Of a stretch of DNA of 64,000 nucleotides, positions 23,321 to 32,061 are shown one piece after another. Under the pieces are notes generated by a model, which made no database searches, was not told the DNA's origin, and worked only from the letters and a program-made list of their open reading frames with translations. This DNA comes from Desulfuromonas thiophila (GTDB taxonomy: Bacteria > Desulfobacterota > Desulfuromonadia > Desulfuromonadales > Desulfuromonadaceae), in contig NZ_FNAQ01000008.1 of NCBI RefSeq assembly GCF_900101955.1, positions 1-64,000 on the forward strand, read 5' to 3'. Position 1 is the stretch's first letter. The number at the start of each line of letters is the position of its first letter. The position numbers and the translations under genes were made by a program.

Positions 23321-26119
23321 TTAATCCTGTAGCTGGGCCTGGTGCAGCAGGTCAGGCGACACGTTGAGGCCGAACTGACGGGCCCGCTGCGGGTTGAGCA
23401 GCAGGGTTTCGGAGCGGGTGTTGTTGAAGGGGATGCTGGCCGGATCGGTTCCGCGCAGCACGGCGACGGCTTTGTCGGCCGCTTCCCGGCCGGCCTGATA
23501 GTAGTCGCGTGCCAGACAGAGTACCGCGCCTTCGCTCATCTGGGAACTGTCGAACACATAGACCGGCAGGTTGGCCTGCGCCGCCCGGCGGGCAATCTGG
23601 GCGAAGCCGGGCCGGGTGGTGTTGTCGACAATCTGGGCGACGGCCTGAATCTCTTCCTGGCACAGGGCGGCGCTGGCCTGGGCGGTGTCAGCGCTGGCCG
23701 TGACCGGTACCGCCACTAGGCGGATGCCCTGGCTTTCAAGGGCGGCGGCAAACCATTCACGGTACAGTTCGCTGTTGATTTCTGCCGGGGTGAAGAGGGT
23801 GCCGACCGCTTTGGCCTGTGGCAGGGTCTGGCGAATCAGGCGGGCCATGCCCTCAAAGGGCGAGCGGGTGGTGATGCCGGTGACCTGTGGCAGATGGTCG
23901 GTTTCACTGCGGCCGGCGCCCGCCAGCACCGCGTCACCGACACCGGTGAAAACGATGGGGATGTCGCTGCCGGCCTGACGCAGGGCGGCCTGCAGGCAGG
24001 GGGTCGACACCACCAGCAGCAAATCGGCCTGTTCCCCCTTGACGCTGGTCATGATGCTCGACAGGGTCGACATGTCGCCCTGGGCGTTGAGCTGGCGCAG
24101 CCGATAGTCGGTACCCTCGACCAGCCCGGCCTGCTGCAGCCCGTCGCGCAGCCCCCGGGCGCAATCCTCGGAAAACTGGGTTTCGTTATAGAGCACCAGG
24201 CGCAGTTCGCGCGGTCGGCCGCTGGCGGCAGGTGCCGCCGTGGCCGGCTGCACGCGGCTGGCGTTGCGGGTTGCCTCTATGGGCAGGTCGGCCGGCGGAA
24301 CACCGCAAAGGATGCGGAACACCTGGGTGGCGCTCTGGCGTCCCCAGTCGCTGTAGCTGTCGCCGATTCCCCCGGTGGCCCCGAGGGCGATCAGATCCAT
24401 GTCGGAAACGAAAATCGGCACGCCGGCGGCACTGGTCACCTGGTGGATGGCGCCGAAGCCGGTTACCGCCAGATTGTCCGTCGACAGAATCAGCGCCTGG
24501 GCACCGCGCTGCAGCAGGGCGCGGGTGGCCAGTGACAGATCGGAAACCGTTGAAACCGTAGCCTCATACAACGCCAAATGTTGTGCGGTGCAGGCGGCCC
24601 GCAGTTTTTCCACTGCCAGCAACGACTGGGGCTGGGCCGCGTCGTAGACCGTGCCGATGGCCTTCAGGGCCGGCTGGTGCTGACGCGCCATTTGCACCAG
24701 CCCGGCGATGTCCGGGTCATCGTGGACTCCGGTGATGTGGGCTGGCCGGCCCTGACCGAACAACCCGAGTTTGACCGGATCAGACGCCACCGAGAAAACA
24801 TAGGGCACCTCGCGCACGCGCTTGACCCCGGCCACCAATGCCGGTGTGGTCAGGGAGATCACCAGATCGGGCGCCTGCTGCAGGGCCGAGTCGTACAACT
24901 GTGGCAGCAGGGCCAGATCGCCCTGGGCACTGTAATACTGCAGCTCGAAATCCTGCCCCGGCTTCAGTCCGTGCTGTTCCAGCCCTGCCCGTAAGCCGCT
25001 CATGGCGGCATCGAGGGCCTTGTTCTCCACCAGATTGATCAGTGCCAGCCGTGCCGGTCGTCCCAGATGGTGCTGGAGCTGATAGCCGATATCAAGCTGG
25101 GCGCGCAGCGCCTGGGGCAGTTGCAGCCTCAGCTCTGCCGCCACACCAAAATCGAGCTGCAGCGAATGGCTGGTGCTGGGAGCGAAGGGCAGGGTGGCCG
25201 GGTTTTCACCCTGTAGCACGCGGGCGGCCAGCTGGGCAGTGTGAAGCCCTTCGGCAAAGGGACTGGGGCCGCTTGACAGCAGCGCCCCGCTGCCCATCAG
25301 ACTGCCGTCCGCGGCCAGAATGGGGATGGCGTGATCGCGGCAGAAGCGGACAATGTTGCTGTAGCCGCTGACACAGGTGCTGTCGCCCAGGGCGTAGTAC
25401 AGCTCAATCCCTTGCTGCTGCAGGGCTTGCAGGGCCTGGGGGATGTCGCTGCTGCTGTTGATCGTGGCCGTTTGCAGATTGAAGCCCAGTTGCGCCAGCA
25501 TGGGGCCGAGGCGGTCGATCTCGTCCTGCGAATTGGCTTCCGACGGGTTGTAAAGAGCGCCGATGCGGCGGGCGGCCGGGAACAACTGACGGGCCCAGAC
25601 AAAGGTATCGCGGCTTGGCAGGCTGAAAACGGCGCCGGTGACCCGTGGCAGATGGTCAGTGAAGGAGCGACCGGCACCGGCCTGCAGGGGTGAGGTAACA
25701 ATGCCGAATACCAGCGGCACCTCGCTCTTCTGGCCCAGGGCGCTGGCCAGACAGGGAGTCGACAGCGGGATCAGCAGGTCGGGTTGTTCGGTCAGCAGGC
25801 TTTGGATAACCTGCCCCAACAACGCCAGGTCGCCGTTGGCATGGCGATGAATCAGCCGCAGGTTGTCGCCTTCGCTGAACCCCGCTGCCGCCAGCCCGGC
25901 GCGAAGGCCGGCCAGCGCCTGTTCGAACACCGGCGCCGGCAGCGGCGAGCAGACCGCCACGGTCACACTGCGGGCCGGCTGTACCCTGTCAGCCGCAGAA
26001 CTGACGACGCCGGGTGCGAGGGCGGGTGAGCGCCGTTCCAGATCCGACAGCAGCAACAGGGCCGCGGCCGCCACAATCAGGCCAACGGCCAGGCCGAGAT
26101 GTTTGAACAGATGTTTCAT
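23321..26119 (-). CDS. Three-domain TrpX/ABC_sub_bind solute-binding protein, 932 aa
   Basis: An N-terminal signal anchor (residues 8-26) is followed by three complete tandem COG2984-type binding domains, at about 50-350, 355-625 and 635-930. Each repeat has the same signatures: a GLRAGL or GLRDGL helix, an N-or-S-A-x-GD segment, an EQPDLLIPLSTPCL-like strand, P-x-VF, a DHLPRVTGAVF or HITGV turn and a CRDHAIPILAADG-like lobe 2. Family members normally have one domain of about 300 residues, so triplication is unusual. No permease is adjacent; TrpYZ-type components are encoded at 17556-19311. It may serve as a high-capacity or multi-ligand receptor. The ATG at 26119 has GCGAGG upstream; earlier in-frame ATGs lack a site and would disrupt the signal anchor. 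Confidence 0.88.
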   Translation of the reverse strand: MKHLFKHLGLAVGLIVAAAALLLLSDLERRSPALAPGVVSSAADRVQPARSVTVAVCSPLPAPVFEQALAGLRAGLAAAGFSEGDNLRLIHRHANGDLALLGQVIQSLLTEQPDLLIPLSTPCLASALGQKSEVPLVFGIVTSPLQAGAGRSFTDHLPRVTGAVFSLPSRDTFVWARQLFPAARRIGALYNPSEANSQDEIDRLGPMLAQLGFNLQTATINSSSDIPQALQALQQQGIELYYALGDSTCVSGYSNIVRFCRDHAIPILAADGSLMGSGALLSSGPSPFAEGLHTAQLAARVLQGENPATLPFAPSTSHSLQLDFGVAAELRLQLPQALRAQLDIGYQLQHHLGRPARLALINLVENKALDAAMSGLRAGLEQHGLKPGQDFELQYYSAQGDLALLPQLYDSALQQAPDLVISLTTPALVAGVKRVREVPYVFSVASDPVKLGLFGQGRPAHITGVHDDPDIAGLVQMARQHQPALKAIGTVYDAAQPQSLLAVEKLRAACTAQHLALYEATVSTVSDLSLATRALLQRGAQALILSTDNLAVTGFGAIHQVTSAAGVPIFVSDMDLIALGATGGIGDSYSDWGRQSATQVFRILCGVPPADLPIEATRNASRVQPATAAPAASGRPRELRLVLYNETQFSEDCARGLRDGLQQAGLVEGTDYRLRQLNAQGDMSTLSSIMTSVKGEQADLLLVVSTPCLQAALRQAGSDIPIVFTGVGDAVLAGAGRSETDHLPQVTGITTRSPFEGMARLIRQTLPQAKAVGTLFTPAEINSELYREWFAAALESQGIRLVAVPVTASADTAQASAALCQEEIQAVAQIVDNTTRPGFAQIARRAAQANLPVYVFDSSQMSEGAVLCLARDYYQAGREAADKAVAVLRGTDPASIPFNNTRSETLLLNPQRARQFGLNVSPDLLHQAQLQD

Positions 26120-26192
26120 GAGGGCCTCGCAAATGGGGCAGGGTCTCATCAGCAGGGTGAAATCGCCCCGGAGGGGCTTTTTCACCCCCTTG

Positions 26193-26996
26193 CTAGAACG
26201 CCCACAGCAGCGCCGCGCTCAGGCTGGTGCGGTCGTAGAAGCGGCTTTCGAGCCGCAGGGCCAGATTGCTGGGCAGGGCACGCAGTTCGATGCCGGCGAA
26301 CAGCTGCGCCTGATGTTCTTCGCGCATGTCGATGGTTGAATCGCTGTAGCTCCAGTCGAAATCCTGCCCTTGGAATTTGCCTGTAGCCCGTTCGCGTTCC
26401 TTCGAGCGGGTTTCTTCCACCCAGCTTAGCAGCAGACCACCGTAGCCGCTCAGCTCAGCCCAGGCGCAGGGCTGCCAGCGCGTGCCCAGCTGCAGGCCGC
26501 CACCATATTCGACGTAGTCTTCGTCTCGCTGCCAGGTATCATAGCCGTAATTCTGTTCGTCGACGTAACCGCCGTAGGATTCTTTGTATTCGATACCGCT
26601 GACGTAGGTCAGCCGGCCAAACAGAGAGGCATACAGATTGCCACGTTCCAGCACCACCAGATGGGCGCCGGCGCCCAGCAAGGGCGCGATCTGCTCTGAA
26701 TGTTCCGAATCGGTGCCGCCCAGTTCCAGGCTCAGGCCCCAGCGCCGTTGCGGTGCCAGACTCAACCGGGCGATCAGACGCTTTTCCTCCTGCTTGCCGA
26801 CATAGCTGCTGGCGGGATAGACCGACGGATAGTCCTGGCGGGTGTCGCGCTGATAGTCTTCGTAATACAGCTCCGCACGGAAACGCTGATCGCTGGGCGC
26901 CAGCAGGCCGATGTCCATGGCCTGGGCCAGGGAGCCGCACAGCAGCAGACACAGCAGGGCGAACAGCGGGAAGAGGGGCAGGGATCGGTTTTTCAT
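26193..26996 (-). CDS. Probable outer-membrane beta-barrel protein, 267 aa
   Basis: A signal peptide (1-26, ending LAQA) is followed by alternating polar/hydrophobic strands rich in Tyr, Trp, Gly and Arg, and a C-terminal aromatic residue (LLWAF). This is the usual pattern of a small outer-membrane barrel of about eight to ten strands. Long polar loops include Tyr/Asp-rich stretches (residues 45-65 and 145-165). I do not recognise a named family. It lies 73 bp upstream of the triple-binding-domain gene and 59 bp downstream of the subtilisin gene on the same strand. A link with solute uptake across the outer membrane is possible but is only inference from position. Confidence 0.7.
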   Translation of the reverse strand: MKNRSLPLFPLFALLCLLLCGSLAQAMDIGLLAPSDQRFRAELYYEDYQRDTRQDYPSVYPASSYVGKQEEKRLIARLSLAPQRRWGLSLELGGTDSEHSEQIAPLLGAGAHLVVLERGNLYASLFGRLTYVSGIEYKESYGGYVDEQNYGYDTWQRDEDYVEYGGGLQLGTRWQPCAWAELSGYGGLLLSWVEETRSKERERATGKFQGQDFDWSYSDSTIDMREEHQAQLFAGIELRALPSNLALRLESRFYDRTSLSAALLWAF

Positions 26997-27055
26997 GGTG
27001 GCAACCTTTCGATAGAGGATGAAGAATTTTACATAAGGCATTGAAATAGCTGAGT

Positions 27056-30000
27056 TTATTCTGAAGCACTGCTGGTGTTGGCCTCGCCTTTGAGCCGCAC
27101 CGGAATCTGTACGGGGGCTGTTGCCAAATCGGCCGGCAGGGTCAGTTCCAGCAGCGCGTGCCACGGCTGGTTGGCCGTCAGTTCCGGCAGGTTCCAGGCC
27201 AGATTCAGTTCAAAAGGCGCTGCCGGGCTGGTTTGAGGCGAAACCTGCAGGGTTTCCAGCGCCGCATCGTCCGGCCCGATCAGGCTGTAATGCAGGCTGA
27301 AAGGCTCCGCAAAGGCGCGGCCGGAACTTTTGTGTACCCCGATCCACCAGGTGCCGGGTTCCGGCGCCGGAATGTTGAGGCATTCATTCGTGGCACTGGT
27401 GATACTTTTGGCGATGGGCTCCGTTGTGGGGTGCGGGCCGATGCCGGCCGCCAGATCAAAATCGCTGCTGGTTGGCGAGGAAAGATCGATCAGCAAGGCC
27501 TTGGTGCCCGGCGGGATCTCAAGGCTGTGCCACCAGACGCCACCGTCGTTGTTGTAGGGATCTTGCGGGGTTGGGTCAAGCTCCAGTTCTGCTGTCTGCA
27601 ACTGCGGCGCCTTAAAACCGAAGGCGGCGATGCTGGCCGTGCCGGCAATCTCCAGCCGATGGATCAGCTGCTGGCCCTGGGCCATCGAACTGACCAGATC
27701 CAGTTGCGGCGGCAGCCGGTAACCACTGCGCCGCACGGCGACGGGTAAACGCGCCGCCGGTGCGTTGTTGTTGACCTCCCGCAGTTCAATCTGGCCGAAG
27801 GCCCACTGCTCCAGCGCCATGGCCGTGGCGTCAGCCTGAATGTCGAGGGTCTGGCTTTGTCCCGGTGCCAGGCTGAAGGATTGCGGTGAGACCTGCAGTA
27901 CAAGGCCAGCGCTGGCGGTGACGCTGACCTGCCAGCGGCTGGCGCGATCGCTGACGTTGGTCAGCACGCGCTGCCAGTTGCAGAGGTCGATGCAGTTGTG
28001 CTGCGCCAGGCTGGCGAGGTTGAGCGCCGCCGGTTCACCTTCGGGCCGATTCGACAGCCAGTAGTTCGCCGGGTTGGCCAGCCGGAAGTTTTCACCGCTT
28101 TCGTCCAGCAGCAGGGCGGCACGGCTGGCATTCCAGGCATCGACGCGGCCGCCGCCGCAGTCAAAGGGGGTGGCGGCGTTGCCGGCCGTGTCGCGCCGTA
28201 GCGTGCTGCTGGCACTGGTGATCAGAGCCGATTGGGCCTGGGCGGCGCTCCATTCGGGATGACGGGCTCTGAGCAGGGCAAACAGGCCGGCGACATGCGG
28301 GCTGGCCATGGAGGTGCCATTCCAGATGGCGTAGCCCAGCCCATCGACCACCGGGGCGAAGACACTGGCGCCCGGCGCCGTCACATCCGGTTTGATCACG
28401 GCCGGTACGGCGCGGTTGGGACCGCGTGAACTGAAGGCCGCGATCACATCGGCAGTGGCTGGATCTGCGATGGCCTGGGTACCGCTCAAACTGGCCAGCA
28501 GTGCAGCGCCCTGGGTCTGACAGCGGGCCAGCCAGTCCTTGAGCCGGTCGCCATCAGGCTGGCTGATATGACTGGCCGGCAGCAGATGGGCATCGGTGAT
28601 GCGGGCGCTGTCATCGCCGGGATCGACCTCGACCAGAATCATGCCGCTGGCGCCGTTATCCAGAAGGTTCTGGCCTTTTTCCACCCGGCCATTGATGCCG
28701 CGGTCACAGATGACGATTTCGCCGGCGAAGGGGGCGGTGAAACGGCCTTCGCAATAGGCGTCGCCATAGTCACCGGCGTAAATCAGCGGTGCCGGGCCGG
28801 TGCCGCGTGACAGGCCCAGTCCGACCAGGGGTTCGAGCTCGGCCACGGGACCGGACAGCTCAATGTGGTTCTGGTAGGCCACGGCGTGGCTGCTGGCGGC
28901 AACCGTGGTGATCCAGGGCGCGCAGGCCGGGCTGTCGACGGTGGCCTCGCCGGGGCCGCTGTTGCCAGCGCTGGTGGCGACCCAGATGCCGGCTTCGTGG
29001 GCGCCGAGAAAGGCCAGCGCATCAAGACTGTTCCAGGGATTTTCAATGTCGCCACCAATGGAATAGTTGAGCACGTCGACGCCGTCGGCCACCGCCTGTT
29101 CGATGGCGGCCAAAATGCTGGTCATGCTGAGGCTGCCATCGGCGTTGGCCACCTTGTAGGAGATGAGGTTGGCATGGGGCGCCACGCCGGAGATGGCGGC
29201 CGACAGGTTCAGCCCCGACGGCCCATAGACAATGGCCTCGGTGACAAAGTTGCCGGCTGCGGTGGCGGCGACATGGCTGCCATGGCCATCGAAGTCCACC
29301 GCGTTGTAGGTGTCGGCACCAAAGTTCCAGGCGCCGATCAGTTTGTTGTTACAAGGAAAATTCGGATTGTAGAGGGTGCTGTTGGCCGGATCGCAGACGC
29401 CATAAAAACGGTCGCGCGGATTGCGATGGCGGTAGCCGTCGTCGCCGGTTTCAGCGAAGGAAGGGCTGTGGGGGCTGATGCCGGTATCAATGATGCCAAC
29501 CACCACGCCCTCACCCTGAGTGGCCTGCGGCAGGCTCTGGCTGCCGTTGCCGAACCAGACCAGCGGCGCGCGGATCAGCGCCACACCGGGAGTGGTGTCG
29601 TTGTTGTCGGGCCATTCGATGCGCAGCGGGCTGCCATCGTCGCTGCCGCAGGCGCTGGCCAGTACCAGCAGGGTCGCGCCCAGCAGCAGTGGCCGTGCCC
29701 GCCGGCGACGGCCGAGCAGGGGCAGCAGTGCCAGCAACAGCGCCAGCAGCAGAACCCGGCTGGCGGGCTTGAAGGAAAATACCAGGCGACCGCCCAGTTG
29801 CTCCAGCCATTGTCCGCCATGTTGCGCACTTGCCTGTCGGTTCAGCTGAAGTTGTCGTTCAGCCTGCAGGCGCACAATGCCGGGCTGCCTGGCGGCCTGG
29901 CGGGCTTCGCTGGCGGTCAGTCGCAGGCTGACACCGTGAAAGCTCAGATCAAATTCCTGCAGAATGGTCAGATGGCGGCCCAGCCGCTCGGCCAGCGCCT

Positions 30001-30310
30001 GCACCTGCTGATGGCGTTGCTCGGCAAGATAGGCCCGATAGGCGCGAGCGGTCGGGCTGGCGGGGTCGAGGTGGCTGCCGCCGCTGGCCCGGGGACTGGT
30101 CGCGGCATAGCCGGGGATTTCGCCGTGATACAGGGCGAGCGGCGCTCCTTCGAGTTGCAGAACATAGAGCGACAGGGCATCGGGCTGCGCGCTGGTTGTG
30201 ATGCCCGAACTGGCACTGGCGGAGCAGGTCAGCAACAGGATGAACAGGATCGGGAACAGGACCGACAGACCGGCAAGGCAGCCGGGATGGGTGGAGCGCA
30301 AAAATGGCAT
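27056..30310 (-). CDS. Subtilisin-family (S8) serine protease with PA domain, 1084 aa
   Basis: Signal peptide 1-34, then an inhibitor_I9-like propeptide region (45-155). Two closely spaced hydrophobic segments follow (184-200 and 207-220), separated by RRRRAR and ending in a lipobox-like LASAC (Cys221). The S8 catalytic domain spans about 265-700: Asp275 (GIIDTG), His343 (DGHGSHVA), oxyanion Asn450 and Ser667 (NGTSMASPHVAG), with a protease-associated insert at about 505-600. The C-terminal 350 residues are beta-sandwich-like domains, the last probably a pre-peptidase type. All catalytic residues are present, so the enzyme should be an active surface or secreted protease. The ATG at 30310 has GAGGAG upstream. 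The internal hydrophobic pair is unusual for the family. Confidence 0.9.
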   Translation of the reverse strand: MPFLRSTHPGCLAGLSVLFPILFILLLTCSASASSGITTSAQPDALSLYVLQLEGAPLALYHGEIPGYAATSPRASGGSHLDPASPTARAYRAYLAEQRHQQVQALAERLGRHLTILQEFDLSFHGVSLRLTASEARQAARQPGIVRLQAERQLQLNRQASAQHGGQWLEQLGGRLVFSFKPASRVLLLALLLALLPLLGRRRRARPLLLGATLLVLASACGSDDGSPLRIEWPDNNDTTPGVALIRAPLVWFGNGSQSLPQATQGEGVVVGIIDTGISPHSPSFAETGDDGYRHRNPRDRFYGVCDPANSTLYNPNFPCNNKLIGAWNFGADTYNAVDFDGHGSHVAATAAGNFVTEAIVYGPSGLNLSAAISGVAPHANLISYKVANADGSLSMTSILAAIEQAVADGVDVLNYSIGGDIENPWNSLDALAFLGAHEAGIWVATSAGNSGPGEATVDSPACAPWITTVAASSHAVAYQNHIELSGPVAELEPLVGLGLSRGTGPAPLIYAGDYGDAYCEGRFTAPFAGEIVICDRGINGRVEKGQNLLDNGASGMILVEVDPGDDSARITDAHLLPASHISQPDGDRLKDWLARCQTQGAALLASLSGTQAIADPATADVIAAFSSRGPNRAVPAVIKPDVTAPGASVFAPVVDGLGYAIWNGTSMASPHVAGLFALLRARHPEWSAAQAQSALITSASSTLRRDTAGNAATPFDCGGGRVDAWNASRAALLLDESGENFRLANPANYWLSNRPEGEPAALNLASLAQHNCIDLCNWQRVLTNVSDRASRWQVSVTASAGLVLQVSPQSFSLAPGQSQTLDIQADATAMALEQWAFGQIELREVNNNAPAARLPVAVRRSGYRLPPQLDLVSSMAQGQQLIHRLEIAGTASIAAFGFKAPQLQTAELELDPTPQDPYNNDGGVWWHSLEIPPGTKALLIDLSSPTSSDFDLAAGIGPHPTTEPIAKSITSATNECLNIPAPEPGTWWIGVHKSSGRAFAEPFSLHYSLIGPDDAALETLQVSPQTSPAAPFELNLAWNLPELTANQPWHALLELTLPADLATAPVQIPVRLKGEANTSSASE

Positions 30311-30611
30311 GGAATCTCCTCGAAGGGGTGGCGCCAGACGTGGCCGGTGCGGCCTGCCAACCGGGTTGCGACGATCTGCTGGATTGGCCGGGTGCAGGGT
30401 CGCCGCGTTTGCAATGAAAATTCTTTCCGATCTTAACAGCTGCCAGCAGAGGGAACAATCCGCGCCAAGATTTTTTTCGTTTTGTGTGTTTTTGCCGGTC
30501 GGCTTTTCCTTTTGCCAGTGCTGGCCGTGATCCCCTATGCTGGTCAGCGAGGGCTCGGCCGCTGGTGCGGTTGAGCTTTTCGGCCTTTTTTCCTGCCCGC
30601 CGGAGGTGCCC
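30311..30611. other. Divergent intergenic region, 301 bp
   Basis: This separates the leftward subtilisin gene from the rightward cytosine deaminase gene. It contains T-rich tracts around 30468-30520 but no gene, clear terminator or convincing promoter that I can defend. Confidence 0.5.
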
Positions 30612-31910
30612 ATGCAACCTGATCTGCTGATTCGTCGCGCCACGCTCCTTGATGGCCGGGGCGAGATGGATATCGCCATTGCCGCCGGTCGCATCCAGAC
30701 CATCGCGCCGTCCCTGCCGGAAACGGAGCTGCCGGCGGAACTGCCCCGGCTGGATGCCGCCGGCTATCTGGTGTCGCCCAGCTTTGTCGACAGCCATTTT
30801 CATCTGGATGCGGCGCTGAGTCTGGGGCAGCCGCGCCTGAATCGCAGCGGCACCCTGCTGGAGGGCATTGCCCTGTGGCAGGAGCTCAAGCCCGAACTGA
30901 CCGCCGAAGCCATCCGCCAGCGGGCACTGCGGGCCTGTCATCAGGCCATTGCCCGTGGCACCCTGCATATCCGCAGTCATGTGGATGTCTGTGATGACCG
31001 CTTGCTGGCGGTGGAGGCGCTGCTGCAGGTGCGGCGCGAAATGGCGCCCTGGCTTGACCTGCAGCTGGTGGCCTTTCCGCAGGACGGCTTTTTGCGCGAC
31101 CCGCACGCCCGCGCCAATCTGCTGCGCGCCCTCGATCTGGGTGTCGAGGTGGTCGGTGGCATCCCCCATTTCGAGCGGACGGCACAGCAAGGCGCTGCCA
31201 GTGTGCGCGAACTGTGTGAAATCGCGGCTGAACGTGGATTATTGGTCGATATGCACTGTGATGAAAGCGACGATCCGCAATCGCGGCAGGTGGAAAATCT
31301 GGCTTTCGAAACCCAGCGGCTGGGATTGCAGGGCCGGGTGACCGGTTCGCACCTGACCTCCATGCATTCCATGGACAATTACTATGTCAGCAAGTTGCTG
31401 CCGCTGCTGGCCGAGGCTGAGGTGCAGGTGGTTGCCAATCCGCTGATCAATCTCTGTCTGCAGGGCCGTCACGACAGCTATCCCAAACGGCGTGGGCTTA
31501 CCCGTGTGCCGGAACTGCTGGCCGCCGGTATCAATGTTGCCTACGGCCACGACTGTGTGCTTGATCCCTGGTACAGCCTGGGTTCCCACGACATGCTCGA
31601 TGTCGCCCACATGGGCTTGCATGCCTGCCAGATGACCGGCCTCGATCAGCTGCGCGACAGCTATGCCCTGATCACCGAACGCGGCGCGGCCGTGCTGGGG
31701 CTGCAGGATTACGGTCTGGCGCCGGGTTGCCGGGCCGATCTGGTTGTGCTGCAGGCCCGCAGCCTGTTCGATGCGCTGCGTCTGCGGCCGCCGCGCCTGT
31801 GGGTGCTGCGGCGCGGTCGCGTCATCGCCAGCACCACCGCCGCCGTGCCGCAGTTGCAGCTGGATGGCCCGTCGCAGCCCTGTGATCTGACCTGGCCGGG
31901 CGCGGTCTGA
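30612..31910 (+). CDS. codA: Cytosine deaminase, 432 aa
   Basis: A full-length amidohydrolase of the CodA type. The metal-binding HxH occurs in VDSHFHLDAAL, followed by the diagnostic NRSGTLLEGI segment. Further matches to E. coli CodA as I recall it are IRSHVDVCD, LVAFPQDG, VGGIPHFERT, MHCDESDD (metal/catalytic region), GSHLTSMHS, NPLINLCLQGRHDSYPKRRG (20 residues) and GHDCVLDPWY. It converts cytosine to uracil in the cytosol, or acts on isocytosine or a related pyrimidine if the specificity has drifted. CGGAGG lies upstream of the ATG. No codB permease is adjacent. Confidence 0.93.
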   Translation: MQPDLLIRRATLLDGRGEMDIAIAAGRIQTIAPSLPETELPAELPRLDAAGYLVSPSFVDSHFHLDAALSLGQPRLNRSGTLLEGIALWQELKPELTAEAIRQRALRACHQAIARGTLHIRSHVDVCDDRLLAVEALLQVRREMAPWLDLQLVAFPQDGFLRDPHARANLLRALDLGVEVVGGIPHFERTAQQGAASVRELCEIAAERGLLVDMHCDESDDPQSRQVENLAFETQRLGLQGRVTGSHLTSMHSMDNYYVSKLLPLLAEAEVQVVANPLINLCLQGRHDSYPKRRGLTRVPELLAAGINVAYGHDCVLDPWYSLGSHDMLDVAHMGLHACQMTGLDQLRDSYALITERGAAVLGLQDYGLAPGCRADLVVLQARSLFDALRLRPPRLWVLRRGRVIASTTAAVPQLQLDGPSQPCDLTWPGAV

Positions 31911-31920
31911 TCTGCCTGAC

Positions 31921-31950
31921 TTGACAGCCTTGCTGCGGGCGGGGAACAAT
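31921..31950 (+). promoter_or_regulatory. Possible sigma-70 promoter of the SapC gene
   Basis: A perfect TTGACA -35 box (31921-31926) is followed after 18 bases by AACAAT (31945-31950), which matches four of six -10 positions. The leader to the ATG at 32062 would be about 105 nucleotides. Confidence 0.35.
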
Positions 31951-32061
31951 GCCACCCCGCTGTTGTTGGCCGTTGTTGGCGGGCGTCACAGCGGGTGTCG
32001 GGTGCCGCGCGGCATCCGCACGAGAAAATAATCCTTTAATCCGAAAATAGGAGAAAATTTT

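Noticed and set aside
28865-30436. Open frame of 523 codons opposite the subtilisin gene
   Set aside because: Antisense shadow of a gene with an intact catalytic triad; no domain recognised.
31935-31970. Possible terminator after cytosine deaminase (GCGGGG/CCCCGC)
   Set aside because: The loop is long and no T-run follows; it overlaps a candidate promoter, so evidence is too weak.
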